Shown here piece after piece: positions 1 to 7,710 of a stretch of 15,023 nt of DNA. This DNA is from an uncultured bacterium (GTDB lineage Bacteria; Bacillota; Clostridia; Oscillospirales; Acutalibacteraceae), in assembly GCA_905215105.1 (NCBI GenBank), contig CAJMOI010000036.1, positions 1 through 15,023 on the forward strand, written 5' to 3'. The notes under the pieces were generated by a model that was not told the origin of the DNA, ran no database searches, and saw only the letters and a list, made by a program, of their open reading frames with translations. Every line of letters begins with the position of its first letter. The first letter of the stretch is position 1. A program made the translations under genes and the position numbers.

Positions 1-290
1 GGAGAGCTTTTCAACTGGAACACCTGTGAAATCTGTCAGATTCTCCATGAAACGGACGACATCCTCGGCCGGCTGGCCGATCTGGTACCGTCTTACACCG
101 AGGAGGATGTCCGTCAGCATGTCAAGCTGAGCGTGGGCAATCTGTACCACGCCCTCTGCCACCGGGCCGTCCACGCGGCGGATGGATGGGACGCGGACGG
201 GCTGCGGGACGCCTATAAGCCCGTTCTGTATATCCTGCAGAACCGCGTCTACCTCGAAACCGGGGTGTATTGGAAAACAGTCAGAAGTAA
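1..290 (+). CDS. 3' end of an unrecognised protein gene (partial, stop codon uncertain)
   Basis: Reading from base 1, frame 1 is open and has good coding character (GC-rich third positions) up to about base 272. It encodes a largely helical segment, GELFNWNTCEICQILHET at the left edge and then DILGRLADLVPSYTEEDVRQ. The part resembling a C-terminal helical bundle includes LYHALCHRAV and KPVLYILQNRVYLETG. I do not recognise the family with confidence. The late LQNRxYLETG pattern loosely recalls C-terminal domains of stand-alone nucleotidyltransferase-fold proteins, but that is only an impression. The frame has no stop before addB and reads straight into it. A TAA at 288-290 lies in frame 3 and would give the short plausible tail VLENSQK if one base were gained in the GGGG run at 262-265. 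The end given here is that TAA. The 5' end is outside the window. Confidence 0.5.
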
Positions 291-321
291 AGGGAACCTC
301 TTCCCGGCGAAGCGGTTCCCT
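291..321 (+). terminator. Hairpin upstream of addB, possible weak terminator or attenuator
   Basis: AGGGAACC (291-298) pairs with GGTTCCCT (314-321), and inside it CTTC (300-303) pairs with GAAG (309-312) around a CCGGC loop, with one T/C mismatch. This gives about 12 base pairs. No T run follows directly; the sequence continues CCTAAAACC, and a T-rich stretch comes only at about 347-362. The position, between the end of one gene and the start of addB, suits transcription termination or attenuation, but the signal is not canonical. Confidence 0.4.
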
Positions 322-365
322 CCTAAAACCGTAAATTATTGCATCCCTTTTACTCTATTTTTCAG

Positions 366-371
366 AAAGGA
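366..371 (+). promoter_or_regulatory. Ribosome binding site that fixes the addB start
   Basis: AAAGGA lies 7 nt before the ATG at 379. It decides the start against the in-frame GTG at 133, which lies inside the upstream gene and has no Shine-Dalgarno sequence, and against the out-of-frame ATG at 371 that overlaps the site itself. Confidence 0.8.
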
Positions 372-378
372 TGATTCC

Positions 379-3300
379 ATGCTGCATCTGGTCTATGGCC
401 GCGCAGGCAGCGGCAAAACCCGTTATGTCCGGGAGCTGCTGGCTTCCCTCTGCGAAAACGGCGCCGGAAACCTGCTCCTGCTCACCCCGGAACAGGTCTC
501 CTTCGAGAGCGAGCGGGCCATGCTCCGCCGCCTTGGCCCCCGCCGGGCCCAGGGTGTGCAGGTGCTCAGCTTCACTCGCCTCGCCAATACCGTGTTCCGT
601 CAGTTTGGCGGTCTTGCCGGAAAACGGCTGGATGACGGCGGCCGAACCATCCTCATGAGCCTTGCACTGGAAGAAATGGCCGATACTCTGCGGCTTTTCC
701 GCCCACAGGCCAAAAGCGCCGAAATGATCCAGCTCCTGCTCCAGTCCTCTGCGGAGCTGAAAATGAGCGCCGTCTCCCCGGAAGCCCTCAAGCAGGCCGC
801 CGCCCTCTCCGGTGACGAAGCCCTGGAGAAAAAAGCTGGTGACATTTCCGCAGTGCTCACCGCCTATGATGCGCTGGTGGCTCACAGCTATCTGGACCCG
901 CTGGACGACCTGACCCGTCTGCGGGACTGTCTGGAAAAGCACAACTATTTCGCCGGGTACACCGTAGCCGTGGACGCTTTCAAGAGCTTTACCGTGCAGG
1001 AGCTGGAAGTGCTCCGTCTGATTCTCCATCAGGCGGAAAACGTAACGGTCACCTTGTGCGCAGACGGCCCCGGTTCTCCCGAAACACTAGGCAACGGCCT
1101 GTTTTCCACCGTTTGCCGCACTGCTAACCAGCTGCTCCGCATGGCGAAGGAAGAGGGGGTCCGGATTGCGTCCCCCGTCCATTTGACGGAAAGCAAACGC
1201 TTTGCCTCTCCGGCTCTCCGGGAAATGGAGCGGCAGGCCTTCCGCACCGAAAAGCCCCAGCCGGAATCGGATCACACCGGCATTTCGCTGGTTTGCGCCC
1301 GCCATATCTATGAGGAAGCGGAGTTTGTGGCTTCCCAGATCCGGCGGCTGGTCATGGAAGAGGGCTACCGCTGGCGGGATATCACCGTAATTCTCCGGCG
1401 GGAAGACACCTACCGGGGCGCGCTGGACATTGCGCTGCGCCGGTGGGAAGTGCCCTGTTTCCTCGACCATCCCCGCAGTGTGGACGCGGAACCGGTTATG
1501 CGCTTTGTGCTGGAAGCCTTCGGCGTCATCAATCACAATTTCCGCTCGGATGAGCTCTTTTCTCTGCTGAAAACCGGTCTTTCCGGGCTGGACGCCGGAG
1601 AAATCGCCCTGCTGGAAAATTATACTTACCTGTGGAATCTCTCCGGCAAAAAGTGGCTTTCCCCATGGCAGGAAAACCCCGACGGCTTTGTGGAAACCAC
1701 CACTGAGGAGCAGGTGCAGCGGCTGGAAACCATCAACGCCCTGCGGGAGCGGGTCACAGCCCCCTTGCAGCGTTTCGGAAAAGCCCTTTCGGACACCGAC
1801 GGGAAAGGCGCGGCAGAAGCCATTTTCCAGCTGCTGACGGATTTCCATTTGCAGGAAACCCTGCCTGATTTGTGCCGGAAGCTGGAAGAATCGGGACAGG
1901 GGGAAACCGCCGCCCATCAGCTCCGGCTGTGGGATGTGCTCATGAACATTCTGGATCAGACGGCGCTGGTGCTCGCTGGCCGAAAGCTGGACCCGGAGCG
2001 GTACGCCCAGCTCCTTCGGCTGGTGATGCAGGCGGAAGAGATTTCCGATATTCCCCAGCAGGTAGACGAAATCACCATCGGAACCGCCGACCGGATGCGC
2101 CCCGTAGACCCGAAAGTGGTGTTCCTCCTGGGCGCCGTGCTGGGCGAATTCCCCCAGACCCCCACCTCCGGCGGTGTTTTCAGTGAGGAAGAGCGGAAAA
2201 CCCTCATTCAGCTGGGATTGCCCCTCAGCGATTCGCTGGAAAGCAAGGCGCTGGAAGAGCAGTTTCTGGCGTATCAGGCCATGACCAGCCCCTCGGAAAA
2301 GCTGTACGTCAGCTGGCATTCCTCCGCCGGGGAGGAGAGCTGTTCCCCCTCGGAAATCGTGGAGGAGCTGCAAGCCCTGTTTCCGACTCTGCCGGTGCAA
2401 AATGCCGGTTCCCTGCCTCCGGAGCAGGAAGCCAACGCCCCGGAAGCCGCCTTTTCCCTCCTTTCCCGAAAGTGGCCGGCACAGGACACCCTGTACGCCA
2501 CTCTGCGGGCGCTGTTTGAGGAAAAGGACCGGTACAAAGGCCGTCTGGAAGCGCTGGAACGGACAGCGCGCCAGTCGCCCATGATGTTCCGGGAACAGGC
2601 CAAGGCCGGGGAGCTGTTTGCAAACCGCAGTCTTTCCGCCACTCAGATTGAAACCTATCACCTGTGCCGGTTCCAGTACTTCTGCCGCTTTGGCATGAAC
2701 GCCAGAGAGCGCCGCCCGGCGGAACTGGGGTCGCTGGAATACGGCAGCCTGATGCACTTTTTGCTGGAACGGATGTTCCGGGAAAAGACGGGCAAAGAAG
2801 TGGCGGCCATGGAGAAAAAAGCGCTGGAAGAGGAAATTCTGGCGCTCATCGACGAGTACGCCCTGGCCTGTATGGGAGGGGCGGAAAACCGCAGCGCCCG
2901 GTTCCGGTTCCAGCTTCGCCGTCTGGCGGATTCCGCCTGTGCCGTCATCCGGCACATTGGGCAGGAGCTGGCACAAAGCCGTTTTGAACCCCGGTATTTT
3001 GAATTGGAGCTGAAGAACGGAACCCGGTTCCCGCCGCTGAAAGTGGCCACGGAGGCGGGAACCGTGACCATCGGCGGCAAAATCGACCGGGTAGATCTGG
3101 CGGAGCTTCACGGGGAAACCTATGTACGGATTATCGACTACAAAACCGGCGCCAAGGAGTTCAAGCTCACCGATGTGCTCTACGGCATGAACCTGCAAAT
3201 GCTCATCTATCTGGCGGCGCTGATTGAAAACGGCGGCTTGCAGGGGGCGGGCATCCTGTACATGCCGGCGGTGCAGCCATTGGTTCCCGCTGACCGCCAG

Positions 3301-3696
3301 ACCCCGCCGGACAAGATTGAGAAGGAAGCGGAGAAAAAGCTGAAAATGAACGGTCTGGTGCTGGATGACCCGGAGGTCATCATCGCCATGGAGGAAAAGG
3401 CAGAGGGAACCTATATTCCGGTTGCCCTGAAAAACGGCGAGCCTGCCCGGCGGGACTATGTGCTGTCCGAGTTCCAGCTGGAACAGGTGACGGGCTATGT
3501 GAAATCGCTGGTGCGCCAGATGAAGAAGAAGCTGGCTCGGGGCGATATTGCGGCGCTGCCTTTGCTGTACAACCAGCGGGGCTGTGAGTGGTGCCCCTAT
3601 TTCCCGGTCTGCGGCAAGGAATACACCGACAAGGACGTGGAAAAGGTGCGGTGCTCCAAGGAGGAAGCACTGGAGCGGATGCAGGAAGAGAAGTGA
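379..3696 (+). CDS. addB: ATP-dependent helicase/nuclease subunit B (AddB)
   Basis: AddB forms a heterodimer with AddA that resects double-strand DNA breaks to a 3' overhang for RecA; AddB carries an inactivated helicase fold, a nuclease and an iron-sulfur cluster. The protein here is 1105 residues, close to the family's usual ~1100-1170. Residues 7-14 are the Walker A motif GRAGSGKT. The C-terminal PD-(D/E)XK nuclease core is visible as IIDYKTG with D920 and K922. The four cluster cysteines are present as C763 and, far downstream, C1069-x2-C1072-x5-C1078, the split spacing typical of AddB. The N-terminal sequence MLHLVYGRAGSGKT is the usual AddB start, so ATG 379 is chosen. The reading frame is open back to base 1, so a run-on from the upstream gene would be in frame with it. 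addA follows after 345 nt, a longer gap than usual for this pair. The assignment is very secure. Confidence 0.97.
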   Translation: MLHLVYGRAGSGKTRYVRELLASLCENGAGNLLLLTPEQVSFESERAMLRRLGPRRAQGVQVLSFTRLANTVFRQFGGLAGKRLDDGGRTILMSLALEEMADTLRLFRPQAKSAEMIQLLLQSSAELKMSAVSPEALKQAAALSGDEALEKKAGDISAVLTAYDALVAHSYLDPLDDLTRLRDCLEKHNYFAGYTVAVDAFKSFTVQELEVLRLILHQAENVTVTLCADGPGSPETLGNGLFSTVCRTANQLLRMAKEEGVRIASPVHLTESKRFASPALREMERQAFRTEKPQPESDHTGISLVCARHIYEEAEFVASQIRRLVMEEGYRWRDITVILRREDTYRGALDIALRRWEVPCFLDHPRSVDAEPVMRFVLEAFGVINHNFRSDELFSLLKTGLSGLDAGEIALLENYTYLWNLSGKKWLSPWQENPDGFVETTTEEQVQRLETINALRERVTAPLQRFGKALSDTDGKGAAEAIFQLLTDFHLQETLPDLCRKLEESGQGETAAHQLRLWDVLMNILDQTALVLAGRKLDPERYAQLLRLVMQAEEISDIPQQVDEITIGTADRMRPVDPKVVFLLGAVLGEFPQTPTSGGVFSEEERKTLIQLGLPLSDSLESKALEEQFLAYQAMTSPSEKLYVSWHSSAGEESCSPSEIVEELQALFPTLPVQNAGSLPPEQEANAPEAAFSLLSRKWPAQDTLYATLRALFEEKDRYKGRLEALERTARQSPMMFREQAKAGELFANRSLSATQIETYHLCRFQYFCRFGMNARERRPAELGSLEYGSLMHFLLERMFREKTGKEVAAMEKKALEEEILALIDEYALACMGGAENRSARFRFQLRRLADSACAVIRHIGQELAQSRFEPRYFELELKNGTRFPPLKVATEAGTVTIGGKIDRVDLAELHGETYVRIIDYKTGAKEFKLTDVLYGMNLQMLIYLAALIENGGLQGAGILYMPAVQPLVPADRQTPPDKIEKEAEKKLKMNGLVLDDPEVIIAMEEKAEGTYIPVALKNGEPARRDYVLSEFQLEQVTGYVKSLVRQMKKKLARGDIAALPLLYNQRGCEWCPYFPVCGKEYTDKDVEKVRCSKEEALERMQEEK

Positions 3697-3835
3697 GAGC
3701 GGGAAGCGGAAGAGTGGGAGGAGGAAGGGAGGGAGCACCTCCATTCTACCGGAGCCGAATCCGTCCCGCTCCCTGTTTGAGAAAAAATTTTGAAAATCCT
3801 CTTCGACGCGGCGCGGCACAAACACCCTCAAAATC

Positions 3836-3913
3836 GTTTCTGTCCCTCTGTCCGTGTCTGTATTCGTTTCGGTATCTTTTTCTGTACCAGTATCTGTATC
3901 TATATCGGCATCG
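3836..3913 (+). repeat. Degenerate hexanucleotide tandem repeat (consensus GTATCT)
   Basis: Thirteen consecutive 6-nt blocks resemble GTNTCN, for example GTTTCT (3836), GTGTCT (3854), GTATTC (3860), GTATCT (3872, 3890, 3896), ATATCG (3902) and GCATCG (3908). Exact GTATCT occurs three times, twice adjacent. On the minus strand the array reads as GAYACN-like units that would encode a Thr-Asp/Thr-Glu dipeptide run. The divergence between units suggests an old, decayed microsatellite rather than a freshly expanded one. Confidence 0.65.
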
Positions 3914-3968
3914 TTTGGATACGTTTGCATACGTTCGTATGCGTTCGCATCCAAACGCATCATTTTTT
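3912..3968 (+). terminator. Large imperfect hairpin with downstream T run (putative terminator or operator)
   Basis: CGTTTGGAT (3912-3920) is the exact reverse complement of ATCCAAACG (3949-3957). Inside it GCATACG (3927-3933) is the exact reverse complement of CGTATGC (3936-3942). The two stems are separated by an internal loop that can form a few more pairs. TTTTTT (3963-3968) follows 5 nt after the stem. This could terminate transcription from addB, or be a protein-binding dyad. The internal loop and the short 2-nt apex make it less classic than a standard intrinsic terminator. Confidence 0.5.
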
Positions 3969-4015
3969 GGGGCAGTAAGTATCAATATGCAGTTTCATAA
4001 AACAACAATTATAAA

Positions 4016-4029
4016 TTCATATATATGAA
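4016..4029 (+). promoter_or_regulatory. Perfect 14-bp palindrome overlapping the addA ribosome binding site
   Basis: TTCATATATATGAA is fully self-complementary. Its right end shares the GAA of the GAAAGGA ribosome binding site at 4027-4033. An additional TTTCAT at 3993-3998 can also pair with ATGAAA at 4025-4030. It could be an operator half-site pair or an RNA element affecting access to the ribosome binding site. AT-rich palindromes also arise by chance, so function is inferred only. Confidence 0.45.
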
Positions 4030-4033
4030 AGGA
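4028..4033 (+). promoter_or_regulatory. Ribosome binding site that fixes the addA start
   Basis: AAAGGA lies 8 nt before the ATG at 4042. The other in-frame ATG, at 4033, overlaps the site itself and so has no ribosome binding site of its own. The ten bases AAAGGATGAT are identical to those before the addB start. Confidence 0.75.
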
Positions 4034-4041
4034 TGATCGCC

Positions 4042-7000
4042 ATGGCAGAACGGAAATGGACGCCGGAACAGCAGAACGCCATCGATGCCCGGGAGGGCAC
4101 TCTGCTGGTGTCGGCAGCGGCAGGTTCCGGCAAAACAGCGGTGCTGGTACAGCGCATCATCGCCCGGATTACCGACCCCAGGGTTCCCGGCAGTATTGAC
4201 CGTCTGCTGGTGGTGACCTTTACCCGGGCAGCCGCTCAGGAAATGCGGGAGCGCATCGCCAAACGGCTGGCGGAGCTGCTGCGGGAAGACCCGGAAAACG
4301 ACCGGTTAAAGCGTCAGCAGCTTTTGCTGCCACAGGCTCGGATCAGCACCATTCACAGCTTTTGCAGTGAGCTGGCACGGGAGAATTTCTATAAGCTACA
4401 CATTCCCCAGGATTTCCGCATCTGTGAGGAAAGCGAAATGACTGTGCTCCGGGGAGAAGCCGCAGACGAGGTACTGTCCGCTTACCACGAGGAAGAGGAC
4501 GAGGTGTTCGACGCCCTTTCCGAAGCCTTCAGCCCCGGCCGTGACGATCTGCGGCTGCGGAATACCCTGCTGCGTCTCTACGACTTCATCCGAAGCCATC
4601 CCTTTCCGGAGCGCTGGCTCCGCCGGATTGCCGCCCTCTATGACCCGTCCCAGCCCGCAGCGGAAACCGTGTGGGGCAAAACCCTGCTGTCCTATGGGGA
4701 AGAGGTGCTGTCCTACTGTATCCAGATGCTGAAAAGTGCCCTCACCCTGTCGGAAGAGGACTCCGTCCTGTACGCAAAATTTGCCCCGGTTCTCGCCGCC
4801 GAAAAGGAACAGGCGGAGAAAATCCGGAAATTTGCCGCCGCCGGAGACTGGGACCAGCTGTCCACCGGCCTGCAAAATGCTGCTTTTGCCACTCTCCGCG
4901 CTCCCAAAGGCTATAAGGACGACCCGCTGAAAATCCGGATTGCCGCCGCCCGGGACGAAGCCAAGGATACCCTGAAAAAACTGGCGGGGAGCTTTGTCCT
5001 GACACAGGAGGACTGTCGGGAGGATCTGACCCGCATGGCGCCGCTGGTGGAAAAGCTCTTTGAATGTGTCCTGCGGTTTTCCCGGTGTCTGGACGAGAAA
5101 AAGCTGGAGCGGAAAGCCGCTGATTTCGGCGATCTGGAGCATTGGGCCATCCGTTTGCTGGCGGAAGAAGATGAAGACGGAAAGTTTCGTCCCACGAAAG
5201 AAGCAATCGCCCTGTCGAAACGCTTTGACGAAATCATGGTGGACGAATACCAGGACACCAACGAAGCGCAGGATCTGTTATTCCAGGCCCTTTCCCAGAA
5301 CGGTCAGAACCGCTTTATGGTGGGCGACGTGAAACAGAGCATTTACAGCTTCCGTCAGGCCATGCCCCATATTTTTCTGGGATACCGGGAAAAATTTCCC
5401 CCCTATGACCCGGCGAAGCGGAATCATCCCGCCTGTGTGGTGCTGGATAAAAACTTCCGTTCACGCCGGGAGGTGACGGATTTCGTCAACTTCGTGTTCG
5501 GTCAGCTCATGTCCGCCAAAATCGGCGATGTGGAGTATACCGGTACAGAACGGCTGGCCGCAGGTGCTTCCTATCCGGCCCAGCCCGGCTGTGAAACCCG
5601 GTTGGATGTGCTGGACAGCTCTCTCTGTGACGAAGAGGAAGAAGCCGCCACGCTGGAAGGCCGCCACATTGCCGGAATCATCCGGGAGATGATGGAAAGC
5701 GGTTTTCTCGTCACGGAAAACGGCATCCAGCGCCCGGTGCAGTACCGGGATTTCTGTGTGCTGCTGCGAAGCGCCAATAAGGTCGCGCCCTTTTACGCAA
5801 AGGAAATGGCAGAATGCGGCGTTCCGGCGTGGGCGGCTTCGGTGGGCGGCTTTTTCGCGGCGGCAGAAGTGGCTCTGATGCTCTCTCTGCTGCGGGTGGT
5901 GGACAATCCCATGCAGGATATCCCCCTGCTGGCCGTGCTCATGAGTCCCATTTACGGATTTACCCCCGACGATATGGCGGACATCCGGCTGGAAGACCGG
6001 AGCCTGCCCCTGTATCTGGCGGTGGTGCGTCACGCCGAAACCGATGCCCGGTGCGACGCGTTTTTACAGGCGCTGGAACGGTTCCGCACTGTGGCGGCCT
6101 CCATGCCCTCCGACGAGTTCCTGAACTTCCTCTATGAAGAAACGGGCTATCGGAATCTGGTGCAGCCCCTTCCCGGCGGGGAAGGCCGGCTGGCCAACCT
6201 GCGGCTGCTGCACCGGTACGCCAAACGGTACGAAAGCTCCGGCTATAACGGCCTGTCCGGGTTCATCCGGTTTATCGACCGGCTGGAAAAGCAGAAGGTG
6301 GATCTGGCTCCCGCCTCCAATGGCTCCGAAGGGGAAAACGTGGTGAGAATCATGAGCATCCACAAATCCAAAGGGCTGGAATTCCCGGTGTGCATTGTGG
6401 CCGGGTGTGGCCGCCGGTTCAATCAGGAAAAGGACGATGCCCTCCTCCATCCGGAGCTGGGGCTGGGTGTCCGGCTGAAAGCCCCGGATTCCCCGGCGCG
6501 GTTTTCCACGCTGCCCCGGGAAGCCATCCGGCTGGAACTGGACCGGCAATCTATGTCGGAAGAGCTTCGGGTGCTGTATGTGGCCATGACCCGGGCAAAG
6601 GAAAAACTGATTCTGGTGACCACGCTGAAAGACGCGGAAAAAACACTGGCAAAGCTGGCTGCCGGTCTGACGAAGGACGAAAAGCTGCCGGAATACACGG
6701 TGCGGGGTGCTTCCAGCCTTTCCGACTGGCTCCTCAGCTGCGCTTTGCGCCATCCCGACGGCATGATTCTCCGAGACCGGGCCATGGCGGACGAAGAGCT
6801 GGTACTGCGGGTTCCGGAGTACACCCCCTGGGATATCCGGGTGCTGCGGCCTGATACGCCCGGCGCGGTTCTGGAAAAAGAAGAGGAAAAACAGCCACGC
6901 CCGGACCCGGCGCTGTTTTCCCGGCTGCAAAAAGCGCTGGACTGGCAGTATCCTTTTGCCCAGCTGGCGGATGTGCCCGCCAAGGTGTCGGCCTCCGGTT

Positions 7001-7587
7001 TTGCCGAAGAGAAGGCAGGAGAAGACCATACCGGCACTCTTTCAAGACCTGCATTTTTAAGCCATCAGGGCATGACTCCGGCAGAACGGGGCACAGCGCT
7101 GCACACCTATATGCAGTTTGCCCGGTATGAAGAAGCCTGTGCCGATCCGGAAAAAGAGCGGGAGCGGCTGGTGGCCGATGGATTCCTGACCCGGGAGCAG
7201 GGCGACGCGGTGGAGCTGGCCCGGGTGTCCCGATTCTTTGCCGGTGCATTGGGAAAGCGGATTCTTTCCTCGAAAAACGTCATGCGGGAAACCCGATTTA
7301 TGGCGGAACTGCCCGCCCGGGAAGTGAAACCGGAGCTGACCGGCGAAATGGGGGAAGAGCCGGTGGTGCTGCAAGGCGTTGTGGACTGTGTGTTTGAAGA
7401 AAACGGCGGGCTGGTGTTGGTGGACTACAAAACCGACCGCATCCGGGAGCCGGAGGAGCTGTGGCGGAGATATGAAGTCCAGCTGAAGCTGTACGCTCGG
7501 GCGGTGTCGGATATGACGGGGTTGCCGGTGAAGGAATGCCTGCTGTACTCTTTCTATTTAAATCGAAGCGTTACGGGGAATTTGTAA
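4042..7587 (+). CDS. addA: ATP-dependent helicase/nuclease subunit A (AddA)
   Basis: AddA is the UvrD-like 3'-5' helicase plus nuclease subunit of the AddAB break-resection enzyme. The 1181-residue product (family usually ~1200) shows the superfamily 1A helicase motifs in order: Walker A AAAGSGKT at 25-32, motif Ia VVTFTRAAAQEM, Ib ARISTIHSFC, Walker B DEYQD at 401-405, III VGDVKQSIYSFR, IV KNFRSRREV, V IMSIHKSKGLEFPV and VI LYVAMTRAKEKL. The C-terminal RecB-like nuclease has H1021 (GTALH), D1115 (GVVD) and D1128-Y-K1130, so it appears catalytically intact. Start ATG 4042 is chosen over ATG 4033 because of the spacing to AAAGGA. It forms a functional pair with addB just upstream. No clear terminator follows; a new promoter begins 38 nt after the stop. 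Confidence 0.97.
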   Translation: MAERKWTPEQQNAIDAREGTLLVSAAAGSGKTAVLVQRIIARITDPRVPGSIDRLLVVTFTRAAAQEMRERIAKRLAELLREDPENDRLKRQQLLLPQARISTIHSFCSELARENFYKLHIPQDFRICEESEMTVLRGEAADEVLSAYHEEEDEVFDALSEAFSPGRDDLRLRNTLLRLYDFIRSHPFPERWLRRIAALYDPSQPAAETVWGKTLLSYGEEVLSYCIQMLKSALTLSEEDSVLYAKFAPVLAAEKEQAEKIRKFAAAGDWDQLSTGLQNAAFATLRAPKGYKDDPLKIRIAAARDEAKDTLKKLAGSFVLTQEDCREDLTRMAPLVEKLFECVLRFSRCLDEKKLERKAADFGDLEHWAIRLLAEEDEDGKFRPTKEAIALSKRFDEIMVDEYQDTNEAQDLLFQALSQNGQNRFMVGDVKQSIYSFRQAMPHIFLGYREKFPPYDPAKRNHPACVVLDKNFRSRREVTDFVNFVFGQLMSAKIGDVEYTGTERLAAGASYPAQPGCETRLDVLDSSLCDEEEEAATLEGRHIAGIIREMMESGFLVTENGIQRPVQYRDFCVLLRSANKVAPFYAKEMAECGVPAWAASVGGFFAAAEVALMLSLLRVVDNPMQDIPLLAVLMSPIYGFTPDDMADIRLEDRSLPLYLAVVRHAETDARCDAFLQALERFRTVAASMPSDEFLNFLYEETGYRNLVQPLPGGEGRLANLRLLHRYAKRYESSGYNGLSGFIRFIDRLEKQKVDLAPASNGSEGENVVRIMSIHKSKGLEFPVCIVAGCGRRFNQEKDDALLHPELGLGVRLKAPDSPARFSTLPREAIRLELDRQSMSEELRVLYVAMTRAKEKLILVTTLKDAEKTLAKLAAGLTKDEKLPEYTVRGASSLSDWLLSCALRHPDGMILRDRAMADEELVLRVPEYTPWDIRVLRPDTPGAVLEKEEEKQPRPDPALFSRLQKALDWQYPFAQLADVPAKVSASGFAEEKAGEDHTGTLSRPAFLSHQGMTPAERGTALHTYMQFARYEEACADPEKERERLVADGFLTREQGDAVELARVSRFFAGALGKRILSSKNVMRETRFMAELPAREVKPELTGEMGEEPVVLQGVVDCVFEENGGLVLVDYKTDRIREPEELWRRYEVQLKLYARAVSDMTGLPVKECLLYSFYLNRSVTGNL

Positions 7588-7624
7588 ACAGTTGGTAACA
7601 AATCGGCGAAGCTCTCGGGAATTC

Positions 7625-7653
7625 TTGTAATTTTTTCCGGTTCGTATTATAAT
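7625..7653 (+). promoter_or_regulatory. Sigma-A-type promoter for the M50 protease-scpAB cluster
   Basis: The -35 element is TTGTAA (7625-7630), the spacer is exactly 17 nt, and the -10 element is a perfect TATAAT (7648-7653). This predicts a start near 7660 and a leader of about 50 nt before the ATG at 7711. The -10 sits inside the perfect palindrome GTATTATAATAC (7644-7655), but no -35 box is present on the opposite strand. A second, weaker 6-bp repeat (ATTTGT/ACAAAT) lies just after the addA stop. Confidence 0.8.
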
Positions 7654-7710
7654 ACACGAAGAAACAAAACGCCCTATGAATCAAACAATGTCCATGAAAA
7701 GGAGAACTTT

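Larger units (their letters stand above)
3697..4041 (+). other. Structured 345-nt addB-addA intergenic spacer
   Basis: There is no convincing gene here. The first ~80 nt after addB are purine-rich, with a 7-bp inverted repeat (AGGGAGC 3730-3736 / GCTCCCT 3768-3774) but no T run. An A/T-rich stretch at 3780-3795 follows. From 3836 there is a degenerate hexamer repeat, then a large dyad (3912-3957) and a T run (3963-3968). The last 70 nt are strongly AT-rich and end in a perfect palindrome next to the addA ribosome binding site. A weak TATAAA at 4010-4015 has no good -35 partner. The sub-elements are listed separately. Confidence 0.7.

Noticed and set aside
371..658. Alternative ATG at 371 in another frame
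   Set aside because: The ATG overlaps the addB ribosome binding site, and the product is low-complexity Ser/Pro/Ala sequence in the shadow of addB.
3730..3774. AGGGAGC/GCTCCCT inverted repeat as an addB terminator
   Set aside because: The loop is 31 nt and an A run, not a T run, follows; a terminator on this evidence is not supportable.
1087..3963. A 958-codon open frame on the minus strand opposite addB
   Set aside because: Its translation is Gln/His/Phe/Arg-rich with no recognisable domain, the mirror of addB codon bias. addB on the + strand has all its catalytic motifs.
3588..4028. Possible 146-codon + strand gene after addB
   Set aside because: It overlaps the conserved addB end, and its unique part is the hexamer repeat translated into low-complexity sequence; no family resemblance.
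7588..7624. A terminator after addA
   Set aside because: Only a 6-bp AT-rich inverted repeat (ATTTGT/ACAAAT) is present and it is not followed by a T run.
7646..7674. Divergent promoter from the palindromic -10 at 7644-7655
   Set aside because: The opposite strand has no -35-like hexamer at the correct spacing and no gene to serve.
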